64,000 bases of DNA from CAYSCW01 sp964429795 (GTDB lineage: Bacteria > Acidobacteriota > Aminicenantia > Aminicenantales > Aminicenantaceae). The notes beneath the pieces are model-generated. The model made no database searches. It was not told where the DNA came from and saw nothing but the letters and a program-made list of their open reading frames with translations. Position 1 is the first letter of the stretch; every line of letters begins with the position of its first letter. The stretch lies in contig CAYSCW010000008.1 of NCBI GenBank assembly GCA_964429795.1, forward strand, positions 1-64,000, read 5' to 3'. The position numbers and the translations under genes were made by a program. Shown here in pieces: positions 26,805-36,155 of this stretch.

Positions 26805-27655
26805 TCTCCGATTTCTAGAAGTCTCAAGGCCAGATAACGGAGTTCCTCAGATTCCAATCCGACACCTTCCAAGGCACGAGTTGCCCTCTCGATATAAACT
26901 CTCAGCTTGCGCGGAGCCTCCTTGTCTCCAAATAACAAAACTGCATCGGGTCGAGGCGGATGATCTTTAGAAGAACCTCTGTAGGAATCGATGATGTCGT
27001 CTCTTATCTGAAAAGCCAGTCCCAGGTTCCTGCCATACTCTTCCAGGGCTTGAACCTGGGAAGGTTCAGCATCCCCTAAAATCGCTCCCACTTTGAGAGA
27101 GGCAATGAGAAGCGAACCTGTTTTTTTCAGGGTAAGCTCATAGTATTCCTCTTCTGTCATCTCACAGGGAGAAGAAGAAATATCCAATGCCTGTCCGCCA
27201 ATCATCCCTTCCACACCTGCTAGGCGACTGATTTCACTGATAAGTTTTTCTTTCTTTGTTAAGCACTTCTCCTCCACGGGAGCCTTAGCCATAACTTCAA
27301 AAGCCATGGTCAAAAGGCTATCTCCGGCCAGAAGTGCAATATTCTCCCCAAAAGCCTTATGACAGGATGGCTTTCCCCGGCGAAAATCGTCATCATCCAT
27401 GGAAGGCAAATCATCGTGAATAAGAGAATAATTATGGATGAGCTCAAGGGCACAGGCAAAGGGAAGGACAACTTCATGGGAAACTCCAAAGCATTCTCCA
27501 GAAGAGAGAGCAAGCAGAGGCCGGAATCTTTTTCCTCCGGAAAAAACGACATATCTCATGGCCTGGTCAATCAGGGAATCTTCTCGAGAAAGCAGCTGCT
27601 CAAGGTGTCGATCGACAGCCTTCTTCTTCTGTGTCAGCTCGTCTTCAACTCCCAT
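26801..27655 (-). CDS. ispA: (2E,6E)-farnesyl / geranylgeranyl diphosphate synthase
   Basis: 284 aa. Both aspartate-rich motifs are present: LIHDDLPSMDDDDFRRGKPS (FARM, about 79-98) and FQIRDDIID (SARM, about 214-222), with GGKRFRP near residue 40. The residues before the first motif (LELIHNYSLIHDD) fit short-chain bacterial FPP/GGPP synthases. Product length cannot be fixed by eye. It sits between xseB and dxs in a tight cluster common to many bacteria. Confidence 0.9.
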   Translation of the reverse strand: MGVEDELTQKKKAVDRHLEQLLSREDSLIDQAMRYVVFSGGKRFRPLLALSSGECFGVSHEVVLPFACALELIHNYSLIHDDLPSMDDDDFRRGKPSCHKAFGENIALLAGDSLLTMAFEVMAKAPVEEKCLTKKEKLISEISRLAGVEGMIGGQALDISSSPCEMTEEEYYELTLKKTGSLLIASLKVGAILGDAEPSQVQALEEYGRNLGLAFQIRDDIIDSYRGSSKDHPPRPDAVLLFGDKEAPRKLRVYIERATRALEGVGLESEELRYLALRLLEIGE

Positions 27656-27666
27656 GTATCTTTAAG

Positions 27667-27957
27667 CTAGAAGGGGAGATTATTATCCTCTCCTCCACCA
27701 GAAGATTCGTCTTGTTCTCCAGTATCTTCTTCTCCTTCAAGTTGAAAAGGTTCTGCTTTGACCTGCCCCTTTTCATCCTTGAGAAGGATCTCGACTTTCT
27801 TTTCCGCCTTTTCCAGTTCTTCCCTTAAAAACTTGGCCAGCTTCACTCCCTTTTCAAATAAAGACAAAGATTCGTTCAAGGAAAGACCGCCCTTCTCTAA
27901 TTTTTCGACGACCTTCTCTAGGTCTTCCAAGGCTTTCTCGAAACTCATTTCACTCAT
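27667..27957 (-). CDS. xseB: exodeoxyribonuclease VII small subunit
   Basis: 96 aa from the ATG at 27957, which follows GGAGGAG at 4-5 nt and overlaps the xseA stop (ATGA). A reading open to 28020 is an artefact. MSFEKALEDLEKVVEKLEKGGLSLNESLSLFEKGVKL is the XseB helical hairpin; an acidic, disordered tail of about 30 residues follows. It partners with XseA to degrade single-stranded DNA. Confidence 0.92.
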   Translation of the reverse strand: MSEMSFEKALEDLEKVVEKLEKGGLSLNESLSLFEKGVKLAKFLREELEKAEKKVEILLKDEKGQVKAEPFQLEGEEDTGEQDESSGGGEDNNLPF

Positions 27958-29288
27958 TTTTTCTCCTCCACGATGTGCGTTTGAATGAGTTTGGATCTGT
28001 CCACATCCTTGACCACACAAGAAAATTCACCTTTGTAGAAAGAAACCATTAGCTCTTTCTTCTCTTCAACCTCCTCGATGCGCCTGATAAGATGTTTGCC
28101 TCCATCACGCCAACAGAGTGTGTAGCCTTTTTTTAGTATATTCAGAGGGCTCAGGTCGTGCAACTGGATTGAAAGACGCTCCCATATCCCAAGAAGGTTC
28201 TGAAGAATGCCTTTCAACACATTTGCCATCTTTTCTTCCAGAAGAGAGAGCCTGGCTTTACTCTCTGCAATGTGCTGGCCCTTAGCTCTGATAACATTCC
28301 AGGCACTCGTCTCCAGTTCATCGATTTTCTGGTGGAGGTTGAGAAGTCTCAGTTTAAAATTCTGAAAAGTCCGATGTTGAGTGAGGCTGAAAACTCTGTG
28401 TGTTTCCTCTTGAAGAGAATATTTCTGCTGGTGGATCATCCTCTTCTCCAAATTGTCGATGCGTTCCTGGAAAGCCGGCTCCTTTTCAATCACCATTTCC
28501 GCTGCCACAGATGGAGTGGAAGCTCGGATATCAGCCACAAAATCAGAAATGGTAAAATCTATTTCGTGTCCAACCGCTGAGATAATGGGTATGGGACACC
28601 GAAATATGGCCCGGGCCACCTGCTCCTCATTGAAAGCCCATAGATCTTCTATGGATCCTCCTCCGCGGCCGACGACGATCACATCCACATCGGTTTGCCC
28701 TCCAAGATAATCAATGCCCTCAACGATCTCTTGGGCTGCCCCCTCTCCCTGCACTCTTACCGGGTAGACCAGGATATGGAGTCGGGCAAATCGTCTTTCC
28801 AACGTCCTGAGGATGTCGACGATAGCCGCTCCTCGGGGAGAAGTCACCAAGCCGACTTTTTTTGGTAGCAGAGGAAGTCTTTTCTTAAAACGAGAATCGA
28901 ACAGTCCCTCTTTCTTCAATTTCTCCTTGAGCTGCTCAAAGGCCAATTGAAGAACTCCTTTTCCTTTGGGTTCCACCAGATCGACCAGAAGCTGGTATTC
29001 CCCCCTGGGCTCATACACATTCATCCGACCGCGACAGATCACCTGGAGGCCGTCTTCCAACTCAAAGGGGACCGCCGAAGCTTCGGAACGGAACATCACT
29101 GTCCGCAACTGGCTCATCTCATCCTTTAAGGTGAAATAGAGATGGCCGGAGTGATGGCGGTGAAAGTTGGAAACTTCCCCTTCCACCCAAAGAAGGGGAA
29201 AGGCACTTTCTAACTCCAGTTTTACCAGCTGAGTGATTTCAGATACCGTGTATATTCTGTCGGGTTTAACCAGATGCTCTCTCTTCAC
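27954..29288 (-). CDS. xseA: exodeoxyribonuclease VII large subunit
   Basis: 444 aa, GTG start at 29288 after GAGGAAGAGA. An N-terminal OB fold (LWVEGEVSNFHRHHSGHLYFTLKDE, about 38-62) is followed by the catalytic region with GLVTSPRGAAIVDILRTLERR and DVIVVGRGGGSIEDLWAFN (GGGSxEDL, about 201-219), then coiled coils. It overlaps the ymdB-like gene by 23 bp. Confidence 0.95.
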   Translation of the reverse strand: MKREHLVKPDRIYTVSEITQLVKLELESAFPLLWVEGEVSNFHRHHSGHLYFTLKDEMSQLRTVMFRSEASAVPFELEDGLQVICRGRMNVYEPRGEYQLLVDLVEPKGKGVLQLAFEQLKEKLKKEGLFDSRFKKRLPLLPKKVGLVTSPRGAAIVDILRTLERRFARLHILVYPVRVQGEGAAQEIVEGIDYLGGQTDVDVIVVGRGGGSIEDLWAFNEEQVARAIFRCPIPIISAVGHEIDFTISDFVADIRASTPSVAAEMVIEKEPAFQERIDNLEKRMIHQQKYSLQEETHRVFSLTQHRTFQNFKLRLLNLHQKIDELETSAWNVIRAKGQHIAESKARLSLLEEKMANVLKGILQNLLGIWERLSIQLHDLSPLNILKKGYTLCWRDGGKHLIRRIEEVEEKKELMVSFYKGEFSCVVKDVDRSKLIQTHIVEEKK

Positions 29289-30081
29289 TCTCTTCCTCGA
29301 TGATGCTCTCTCTCTCTACAGAAAGGGCCTTGCCGCTTTCTGTATCCACTTCCACCACCGCAACCGAACAGAGGATGCCATCCTTTGCCGGTTCGAAACG
29401 CTGAGGACGGGCGGTGAGGAAACGGTCTAAAGCCCTGTCTTTCCGGATGCCGATCACGGAATTAAAGGCTCCGACCATACCGATATCGGTGATGTAAGCT
29501 GTTCCCTGAGGAAGAATCCTCTCATCGGCTGTAGGCACATGGGTATGGGTTCCCATTACGGCTGAGACCCTTCCATCCAGGTACCAGCCCATGGCTTGCT
29601 TTTCAGAAGTAGCCTCAGCATGGAAATCCACCACCACCATAGAAGTGACCTCTCTTAAGGCTTTAACTTCCCTGTCGGCAACTCTGAAGGGACAGTCAAT
29701 GGGCTCCATAAAAACTCTTCCCTGAAGATTTAAGATGCCAATCTTTCTGCCCTTTTCATCTTTGAAAACATAGGTCCCTTTCCCTGGATTCAGAGGGGGA
29801 TAATTCGCCGGACGCAGCAACCTTGGCTCTTTCTCCAAATAGGCGATGCCTTCGCGCTTGTCCCAGATGTGATTTCCAGAGGTCAAGACATGAACCTGGG
29901 TCAAGAGCTCTTGACCCACTTCTTGCGTGATGCCGATGCCTCCGGCAGCGTTTTCTGCATTGGCCAAGACAAGAGAAGGGGTATGTTTGTTTATGAGAGA
30001 AGGGAGGTATTTTCCTAGTGCCTTCCTTCCCGGCCTTCCGATGATATCCCCCAAAAAGAGAATTCGGATCTTATCTGGCAT
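29266..30081 (-). CDS. YmdB-family metallophosphoesterase (TIGR00282 type)
   Basis: 271 aa from the ATG at 30081; a TTG two codons earlier is the alternative. Metal-site motifs FLGDIIGRPGRKAL (about 8-21), NAENAAGGIGIT, TSGNHIWDK (GNH, about 66-74), VDFHAEATSEKQ and MGTHTHVPTADERIL (about 174-188) are those of YmdB/DR1281, cyclic-nucleotide phosphodiesterases. It commonly lies beside rny, as here (11-nt overlap), so a role in RNA or second-messenger turnover is plausible. Confidence 0.9.
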   Translation of the reverse strand: MPDKIRILFLGDIIGRPGRKALGKYLPSLINKHTPSLVLANAENAAGGIGITQEVGQELLTQVHVLTSGNHIWDKREGIAYLEKEPRLLRPANYPPLNPGKGTYVFKDEKGRKIGILNLQGRVFMEPIDCPFRVADREVKALREVTSMVVVDFHAEATSEKQAMGWYLDGRVSAVMGTHTHVPTADERILPQGTAYITDIGMVGAFNSVIGIRKDRALDRFLTARPQRFEPAKDGILCSVAVVEVDTESGKALSVERESIIEEESEERASG

Positions 30082-31633
30082 ATTCAACAGCTCTCATCTC
30101 CCGAATAACAGTCACCTTGATCTGGCCCGGATATTCCAACTCATCCTTGATTTTCTTGGCGATTTCTTTTGCTACTAAAGCGGCCTTATCATCAGATATC
30201 CTCTGACTCTCGACAATGATCCGGATCTCTCTTCCCGCTTGAATAGCGTAAGCCTTGGCCACCCCTTCATAGGAATGGGCAATCTCCTCCAACTTTTCCA
30301 ACCTTTTTATGTATTTCTCCAGAAGTTCGCGACGGGCTCCAGGCCGAGCAGCAGAGAGGGTGTCAGCAGCCTGAACCAAAACCGCCTCCACCGAAGAAAA
30401 CTCCACGTCCCGATGGTGGGAAGCAATCGCTTGGATAACAGCATCAGATTCTCCATACTTTTTGGCGTTCTCTACACTCAGCTCCGTATGGGTGCCTTCA
30501 ACTTCTTTATCCACAGCCTTGCCGATATCATGAAGAAGCCCTGCTCTCATGGCCACGTTTACATCCGCATTCAGTTCCCTCGCCATAACAGCCGCCAAAT
30601 AGGCGACTTCTTTGGAATGTTGAAGCACATTCTGTCCATAGCTTGTCCGGTATTTCAACTTGCCAAGTAGCTTGATCAACTCTGGATGGATGTCTTGAAG
30701 CCGGAGTTCGAGCACTATGGACTCTCCTTCCTGCTTGATTTTCTCTTCCAATTCTTTCTTGACCGTCTCCACGACTTCCTCGATGCGGGCTGGATGAATC
30801 CTCCCATCCACCACTAGCTTTTCAATGGACAGTCGGGCCATCTCTCGCCGGATGGGATCAAAGCTGGAAAGAATCACGGCCTCAGGAGTGTCATCAACGA
30901 TGATATCCACACCAGTGGCCATCTCCAGAGCACGAATGTTTCGTCCTTCCCTTCCGATGATCCGTCCTTTCATGTCATCAGAAGGAAGGTCGACCACTGA
31001 AACAGTAGTCTCCACAACATGTTCGGCAGCCGATCTCTGGATTGCCTGGCTGATGATTTGACGCGCCAGAACCATGCTTTTCTCTTTGGTCTCTTCTTCG
31101 ATCCTGCGGATAGCCTGCACAGCCTCCAATTTAGCATCTTCTTCCACCTTGGCAGTCAACATGCTTTTGGCTTCTTCCTTGGTCATATTCGAAATCCTTT
31201 CCAACTCCTCCACAGCCTGCTTCTTCAATTCTTCACATTTCTTTTCTTTATCTCCAATTTCTTTCTCTCTGGTATAAAACATTCGCTCCTTGGAGGAAAA
31301 ATCCTTTTCCTTTTTCTCCTGGATTTGAAATTTACGCTCCAGATTTTCTTCTTTATGGACCAGTCTCCTTTCCATCTCATTGAGCTTTCTACGTCTGTCC
31401 CCGGTCTGCCGTTCAAAATCAGACTTGAGATTTAAGTATTTCTCCTTAGCTTCGTTAGTAACTTCTCTCTTTATCTCCGCGGCTTCCTGCTGAGCCTTTT
31501 CCAAGATATTTTTAGCTTCCTGCTGAGCCTTGAAAATGGAGCGTGCTCCATAGGTTTTTTTGATGAGAATGAAAACGATAAACCCGCTCAAAATTGCGGC
31601 TGCAATAATGCTAATCAAAAGGGATGAATTCAC
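30071..31633 (-). CDS. rny: ribonuclease Y
   Basis: 520 aa. I place the start at the GTG at 31633: an AAGGAGGT lies 7-8 nt upstream, and the GTG at 31642 is inside that SD. A membrane anchor (LISIIAAAILSGFIVFILI, about 6-24), a long coiled coil (about 35-200), a KH domain (GRIIGREGRNIRALEMATGV, about 221-240) and an HD domain (AGLLHDIGKAVDKE) follow. RNase Y begins mRNA decay at the membrane. It lies downstream of zapA, with 197 bp between them. Confidence 0.95.
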   Translation of the reverse strand: MNSSLLISIIAAAILSGFIVFILIKKTYGARSIFKAQQEAKNILEKAQQEAAEIKREVTNEAKEKYLNLKSDFERQTGDRRRKLNEMERRLVHKEENLERKFQIQEKKEKDFSSKERMFYTREKEIGDKEKKCEELKKQAVEELERISNMTKEEAKSMLTAKVEEDAKLEAVQAIRRIEEETKEKSMVLARQIISQAIQRSAAEHVVETTVSVVDLPSDDMKGRIIGREGRNIRALEMATGVDIIVDDTPEAVILSSFDPIRREMARLSIEKLVVDGRIHPARIEEVVETVKKELEEKIKQEGESIVLELRLQDIHPELIKLLGKLKYRTSYGQNVLQHSKEVAYLAAVMARELNADVNVAMRAGLLHDIGKAVDKEVEGTHTELSVENAKKYGESDAVIQAIASHHRDVEFSSVEAVLVQAADTLSAARPGARRELLEKYIKRLEKLEEIAHSYEGVAKAYAIQAGREIRIIVESQRISDDKAALVAKEIAKKIKDELEYPGQIKVTVIREMRAVEYAR

Positions 31634-31830
31634 TTTGACCACCTCCTTCGATGGTACGTCAAAGGAGAGGAAAGTCAGGAGGATCTTAACGGATGATCAC
31701 TGTATTCGACTGGACACTGGAAAGGGGTTTAAATAAGGGAACCGCTGCGCGCAGAAGGAAATAAGGATTTTTTCTTTGTTTCATTTTCAAGCCTAGGGTA
31801 CCCTTTATCCCATCTATTATCTTGTTTAAT

Positions 31831-32157
31831 TCAAGTGGCTTCCTCAATATTCTTGTATCTATTCTCATTTTTCAAAAAGTGAACCTCCAAACTTTCGATT
31901 TCACTCTCCATATGGCCGATGACTTCGTTGAGTTGATCCAATTTTTTCTGACACAAGAAGTATTCGTCGGCAATGTTCAAGGCCGCAAGGACTGCTATCT
32001 TCAGGATATCAACGGATTTGGATTTGACCGCAACTTCTCGCATTTTTTGATCAACATAAGAAGTCAAATGGCTTATATACTTTTCATCCTCTTCTCCTTT
32101 GACTCTAATCCTGTATTTTTGTCCGTAGATTTCGATTTCGATGATTCTGTCGATCAT
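31831..32157 (-). CDS. zapA: cell division protein ZapA
   Basis: 108 aa. IIEIEIYGQKYRIRVKGEEDEKYISHLTSYVDQKMREV (about 5-42) is the ZapA N-terminal fold and VDILKIAVLAALNIADEYF (about 50-68) its second block, followed by a coiled coil. ZapA bundles FtsZ filaments at the division site. The ATG overlaps the stop of the upstream coiled-coil gene (ATGA). Confidence 0.9.
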   Translation of the reverse strand: MIDRIIEIEIYGQKYRIRVKGEEDEKYISHLTSYVDQKMREVAVKSKSVDILKIAVLAALNIADEYFLCQKKLDQLNEVIGHMESEIESLEVHFLKNENRYKNIEEAT

Positions 32158-32414
32158 ATCCCTAGCTGATCAATCTGGCCGATGATGGCCTCTATTTTTT
32201 CTTTAATGATTTCTCTTTCCTCTTGGAACTTCTTTAAGCTTTCATCAAGCTTCGAAGACTGTCTGGCCTTCTCCTCCAGCTTCTTCTTATCGGCCCTCAA
32301 CTCACTCATCTGCTGCTTGAGTTTCTTATTCTCCTCGGAAAGCTTGCTTATGTACTCTACGACCTGAGAAATCTTACCTTCAAGAATTTTAATTCTTTCT
32401 AATTCACTTGTCAA
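32154..32414 (-). CDS. small coiled-coil protein upstream of zapA
   Basis: 86 aa, almost entirely heptad-patterned and charged (KISQVVEYISKLSEENKKLK, then DKKLEEKARQSSKLDESLKK). It starts with TTG at 32414 just after AAGGAGGGAAAA. Position between pheT and zapA and coupling to zapA suggest a ZapB-like or other division partner. No family can be named from sequence. Confidence 0.7.
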   Translation of the reverse strand: MTSELERIKILEGKISQVVEYISKLSEENKKLKQQMSELRADKKKLEEKARQSSKLDESLKKFQEEREIIKEKIEAIIGQIDQLGI

Positions 32415-34464
32415 TTTTCCCTCCTTCTCTCAATTGAAATTTAAAGCTTGCCTTCAGAGTTTTGATAGCTTTCTCCAGATGCTTATCAACTTCCTCAGCC
32501 AACAAAGTCCTTTGGGGATGGCGAAAGATGAATCGGAGTGACAAACTGACTTTCCCCTTTGGGACGGAGGATCCAGAAAAAATATCATAAAGATCAAACT
32601 TTTCCAAATAAGGGATATCGAGCTTTTCTACTTCTTCCTCTATCCTCTGATAAGGAATATTTCGGTCAGCAATTAAAGACACATCACGGGTGACGCTGGG
32701 ATACCTGGCCACAGGAGAGAAGCGGAAGCTCTGGGGCTGTTTCTCAAAAAGTGTATGAAGATCAAGCTCTGCGGCCCAAACCTCCTCTTCTAAAGAATAA
32801 GAATGAAGGATATCCCTCTTGAGCAATCCCAAACAGCCAACCGGTTCTCCTTTATAGTTGAGGGAAAGAGCATATCTTTTTTCGAAAAAAGGGTGATCCT
32901 CTTCCTTGAAGTTGTAGGGCTCGTATCTCAGGTTTTCCATAAGAAATTCGCAGGTTCCTTTAAGATGAAAGAAGTCTGCCTGTTCTCTTTTTCCCTGCCA
33001 ACGAGGGGCATCGATATAGCCTTGGGTGATTAAGGCAAGAGAGAGTTGTTCCTGAATTTTTTCCTTTTCCCAATAATAGACGTTCCCGATTTCAAAGGCT
33101 TGCACTCCTTCAGCATCTCTGTTTTTGTTCCAAAGAAGACTCTCCAGCAATCCTGCCATCAGTGTAGTCCGAAGAAATGAAGCCTTGGAGGAGACAGGGT
33201 TTCTGATCTGGACAACCTTTTTTCCTGTTTGAAAGAGAGGCTCTTTTTCTGGATCGCAAAAACTGAAATTGACAAACTCATCATATCCTTGATGAAAGAG
33301 CAGCTCTCTTATTTTCTCAATCCGTTTCCTCCTGGGATCACAGACAGGTTCTAACTTCTGCAAGGGAGGAAACTCGGATGGAATCTTATCATATCCGTAG
33401 AAACGGGCTATCTCTTCAACCATGTCTGCTTCCCTTTCGATATCCACCCGAAAAGATGGAATCTTGGCCCGGTAGATGCCTTTGTTCTCTTCTTTAATAT
33501 CCACTCCCAGAGCAGAGAATGTTCGAAGGACAAATTCCTTATCCATCTCCAAACCAAGAAGCTCTGCAATGCGGTGGTCGCGGAGAACGAGTGTTTTTTG
33601 ACTCTTTGGCTTGGGATAGACATCCAAAATCCCCTGAGTGGCCACTCCTCCCATTTGAGTCAGAAGCGAGGCGGCCATGAGCGCAGCCTGAGGAGGAAAA
33701 GAAATATCGGCTCCCCTCTCAAAACGATAAGAAGCATCTGTGGAGATTCCTGTCTTATTGCTTGTTTTTCGTATAGAAATAGGATCAAAATAAGCACTTT
33801 CTATGAAAACATGGCTAGTGGTTTCAGTCACTCTGGATTCCTCACCTCCGATCAACCCAGCCAAGGCAACAGGCTTTTCCTCATCAGCAATGACTAGCAT
33901 CTCAGGAGAAAGCCCGATTTTTTTACCCTCCAGGCTCCAGAGAATTTCTCCTTTTTCCGCATTTCTGATGATGATTTTTCTCCCCCCTATTTTTTCCAGA
34001 TCAAAAGCATGAATAGGATGGGAGGTTGAGAAAAGCACGCAGTTGGTCACATCGACGACATTGTTTACAGGTTTAAGGCCCATGGCTTCAATCTTCGTTT
34101 TCAGCCACTCCGGCGATGGGCCAACCTGGAGGTTCTTGATGACTGTCCCACAGTAGCGAGGACAGAGATCGGCATTCTTAATCTGGATATCCACAACCTG
34201 GGAAGTCTGCTCTTCGCCCTCTGTCAGAGGCCAGTTCTTCTTCTTGAGCGATAACTCCAGGGCAGCAGCCACCTCTCTAGCAATACCCAAATGGCCCAGA
34301 GTATCAGGACGGTTAGCGTAGGTCTCGATATCCAGGATGATATCCTGGTCGATTCCCTCCCAGTCTTCGACCAGCAACCCGATCATATTCAGCTTTTCTA
34401 CTAGTTGGACAATGGGAATATCTACCTCTACATATTCCTTGAGCCAGTTCAAACTTATCTTCAT
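32404..34464 (-). CDS. pheT: phenylalanyl-tRNA synthetase beta subunit, short form
   Basis: 686 aa. The B1 domain start (MKISLNWLKEYVEVDIPIVQLVEKL) passes directly from VEDWEGID to DIILDIETYANRPDTLGHLGIARE. The EMAP-like tRNA-binding insert that normally sits near residues 40-150 is absent, which accounts for the size (family about 790-800). The B3/B4, B5 and C-terminal ferredoxin-fold anticodon-binding domains (RFSPVARYPSVTRDVSLIAD) are present. It overlaps pheS by 4 nt and the coiled-coil gene by 11 nt. Confidence 0.92.
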   Translation of the reverse strand: MKISLNWLKEYVEVDIPIVQLVEKLNMIGLLVEDWEGIDQDIILDIETYANRPDTLGHLGIAREVAAALELSLKKKNWPLTEGEEQTSQVVDIQIKNADLCPRYCGTVIKNLQVGPSPEWLKTKIEAMGLKPVNNVVDVTNCVLFSTSHPIHAFDLEKIGGRKIIIRNAEKGEILWSLEGKKIGLSPEMLVIADEEKPVALAGLIGGEESRVTETTSHVFIESAYFDPISIRKTSNKTGISTDASYRFERGADISFPPQAALMAASLLTQMGGVATQGILDVYPKPKSQKTLVLRDHRIAELLGLEMDKEFVLRTFSALGVDIKEENKGIYRAKIPSFRVDIEREADMVEEIARFYGYDKIPSEFPPLQKLEPVCDPRRKRIEKIRELLFHQGYDEFVNFSFCDPEKEPLFQTGKKVVQIRNPVSSKASFLRTTLMAGLLESLLWNKNRDAEGVQAFEIGNVYYWEKEKIQEQLSLALITQGYIDAPRWQGKREQADFFHLKGTCEFLMENLRYEPYNFKEEDHPFFEKRYALSLNYKGEPVGCLGLLKRDILHSYSLEEEVWAAELDLHTLFEKQPQSFRFSPVARYPSVTRDVSLIADRNIPYQRIEEEVEKLDIPYLEKFDLYDIFSGSSVPKGKVSLSLRFIFRHPQRTLLAEEVDKHLEKAIKTLKASFKFQLREGGKIDK

Positions 34465-35495
34465 TTGAGTGAAAACTGTCTTATAAATCGGAGATCATTT
34501 TCATAAAAAAATCTCATATCCGGGATATGATAGGCAAACATGGCTGTCCGGTCAACTCCCAGACCAAAAGCGAAGCCAGAGTATCTTTCAGGGTCGATGT
34601 TGACGTTTTTGAAAACTTGAGGATCGACCATTCCCGCTCCCAGAATTTCTATCCATCCTCCGCCTCCGCAAACGCGGCATTCCTTATCTTTCCCTCTGCA
34701 GACGGTACATTCGATGTCCACCTCGGCAGATGGCTCTGTAAAGGGGAAAAAACTGGGGCGGAATCGGATTTTGATTTTCTCTGAAAAAAGCCTGCGCAAG
34801 AAGTGCTCCAAATTGCCTTTCAGATGAGCAAAGGTGATCCCATGATCAACCACCAACCCTTCAACCTGAAAGAACATGGGCAGATGCGTCGGGTCTGGGG
34901 TTTCTTTACGGAAGACTTTGCCGGGAATGATGATGCGGATTGGAGGTTTTCTTTTCTCCATGACCCGTATTTGAACAGGAGAAGTATGGGTGCGAAGGAG
35001 CAGATCATCATTTATATAAAGAGTATCCCAATCATCGCGTGCAGGATGGTGAGGGGGAAAGTTCAGTGCTTCAAAATTATAGTAATCCGTTTCAATTTCA
35101 GGCCCCTCCTCGATGGAAAATCCCATGCCCAAGAAGATGTTCTCGATTTCCTGCTGGAAGAGAAGAATTGGATGAGGGGCGCCCCAATATTTTTTCCTTC
35201 CTGGAAGGGTGAGATCAACTCTCTTGGAAGGTTCTTCCGGTCTGGATAACTCCTGTTTAAAATTCTGAAGTTCCGCCTGAATGTAATCTTTGAGCTCATT
35301 AAGATACCTGCCTACCTCAGGCCGCTCTTCAGAGGTAAGCTCTTTCAGCTGGTCAAAGAGAAGGGTTACACAACCTCGCTTACGACTCAAATAGAAATTG
35401 CGGATCTCTTGAAGGCTCTTCTCATCTTTAACTCGAACGATATCCTCATTAAAGGTCCTTCTGTATTCTTCGATCTTATGTTTGAGATCTATCAT
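34461..35495 (-). CDS. pheS: phenylalanyl-tRNA synthetase alpha subunit
   Basis: 344 aa. An N-terminal coiled coil (about 1-95) is followed by the class II core: motif 2 RTHTSPVQIRVMEKRKPPIR (about 168-187), FRKETPDPTHLPMFFQVEG, and motif 3 YSGFAFGLGVDRTAM (about 303-317). With PheT it charges tRNA-Phe. It sits downstream of rplT in the classical thrS-infC-rpmI-rplT-pheST order. Confidence 0.96.
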   Translation of the reverse strand: MIDLKHKIEEYRRTFNEDIVRVKDEKSLQEIRNFYLSRKRGCVTLLFDQLKELTSEERPEVGRYLNELKDYIQAELQNFKQELSRPEEPSKRVDLTLPGRKKYWGAPHPILLFQQEIENIFLGMGFSIEEGPEIETDYYNFEALNFPPHHPARDDWDTLYINDDLLLRTHTSPVQIRVMEKRKPPIRIIIPGKVFRKETPDPTHLPMFFQVEGLVVDHGITFAHLKGNLEHFLRRLFSEKIKIRFRPSFFPFTEPSAEVDIECTVCRGKDKECRVCGGGGWIEILGAGMVDPQVFKNVNIDPERYSGFAFGLGVDRTAMFAYHIPDMRFFYENDLRFIRQFSLK

Positions 35496-35553
35496 GGTCC
35501 TCCGCTTCTTACCCCAGAAAGACTTGGCGACTGAATTCGGCCATCATCCTGCC

Positions 35554-35910
35554 TTAGGATGCAGCCTGCTTGACTCTCTCCACTATTTGAGAAAAGGTTT
35601 GAGGAGCATTGATGGCCAAATCTGCCAGAATCTTCCGGTCAAGTTCAATATTGAGTTTCTTAAGGCCATGGATAAAGCGATTGTAGGAGAGTCCGCTTTT
35701 CTCTGCTGCTGCCTTGATTCGGATGATCCACAACCTTCGAAACTCACGTCTGCGCACACGCCTATCTCTGTAGGCGTAGAGATAAGCTCTCTCTACAGCT
35801 TCTTTAGCTGTGCGGTAGTTATGGCTTCTGGCTCCCCAATAGCCCTTTGCCTGTTTGAGAATTTTCGCTCTTTTCTTATGTCTCTTGGTTCCTCTCTTTA
35901 TTCTTGCCAT
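35554..35910 (-). CDS. rplT: 50S ribosomal protein bL20
   Basis: 118 aa, standard length and very basic. RIKRGTKRHKKRAKILKQAK at the N-terminus and RDRRVRRREFRRLWIIRIKA (about 49-68) are bL20 signatures. bL20 is an early 23S assembly protein and represses its own operon in other bacteria. It is 44 nt downstream of rpmI. Confidence 0.97.
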   Translation of the reverse strand: MARIKRGTKRHKKRAKILKQAKGYWGARSHNYRTAKEAVERAYLYAYRDRRVRRREFRRLWIIRIKAAAEKSGLSYNRFIHGLKKLNIELDRKILADLAINAPQTFSQIVERVKQAAS

Positions 35911-35954
35911 TTGACTCTCCTGATTTTAAATACTTGCGCTATGCATCGTGTACT

Positions 35955-36155
35955 TCAAACATCATAAGGAAGCATCTTTTTGATTCTTTTTATATCGGAG
36001 GGACTGATGGTCGTCTTCCTGCCCAATCCCCTTTTTCTCTTCGCTGACTTCTTGGTGAGAATGTGGCTTTTGTAGGCCTTACTGTGAACGATCTTCTTCC
36101 GTCCTGTTACTTTGAACCTCTTCTTTGCCCCCCTGTGCGTCTTTAGTTTTGGCAT
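35955..36155 (-). CDS. rpmI: 50S ribosomal protein bL35
   Basis: 66 aa. PKLKTHRGAKKRFKVTGRKK at the start and KRGLGRKTTIS near the end are diagnostic. A strong SD (AGGAGGAAAAG) precedes the ATG. Its first 77 nt overlap the 3' end of infC in another frame. Confidence 0.96.
   Translation of the reverse strand: MPKLKTHRGAKKRFKVTGRKKIVHSKAYKSHILTKKSAKRKRGLGRKTTISPSDIKRIKKMLPYDV

Noticed and set aside
31643..31830. Possible 6S RNA between zapA and rny
   Set aside because: Position fits some bacteria, but I could not draw the long helix with central bubble; only a CTGCGCGCAG palindrome is visible.
31686..31868. 60-codon frame between zapA and rny
   Set aside because: No supporting SD and it overlaps the end of zapA; composition is not protein-like.
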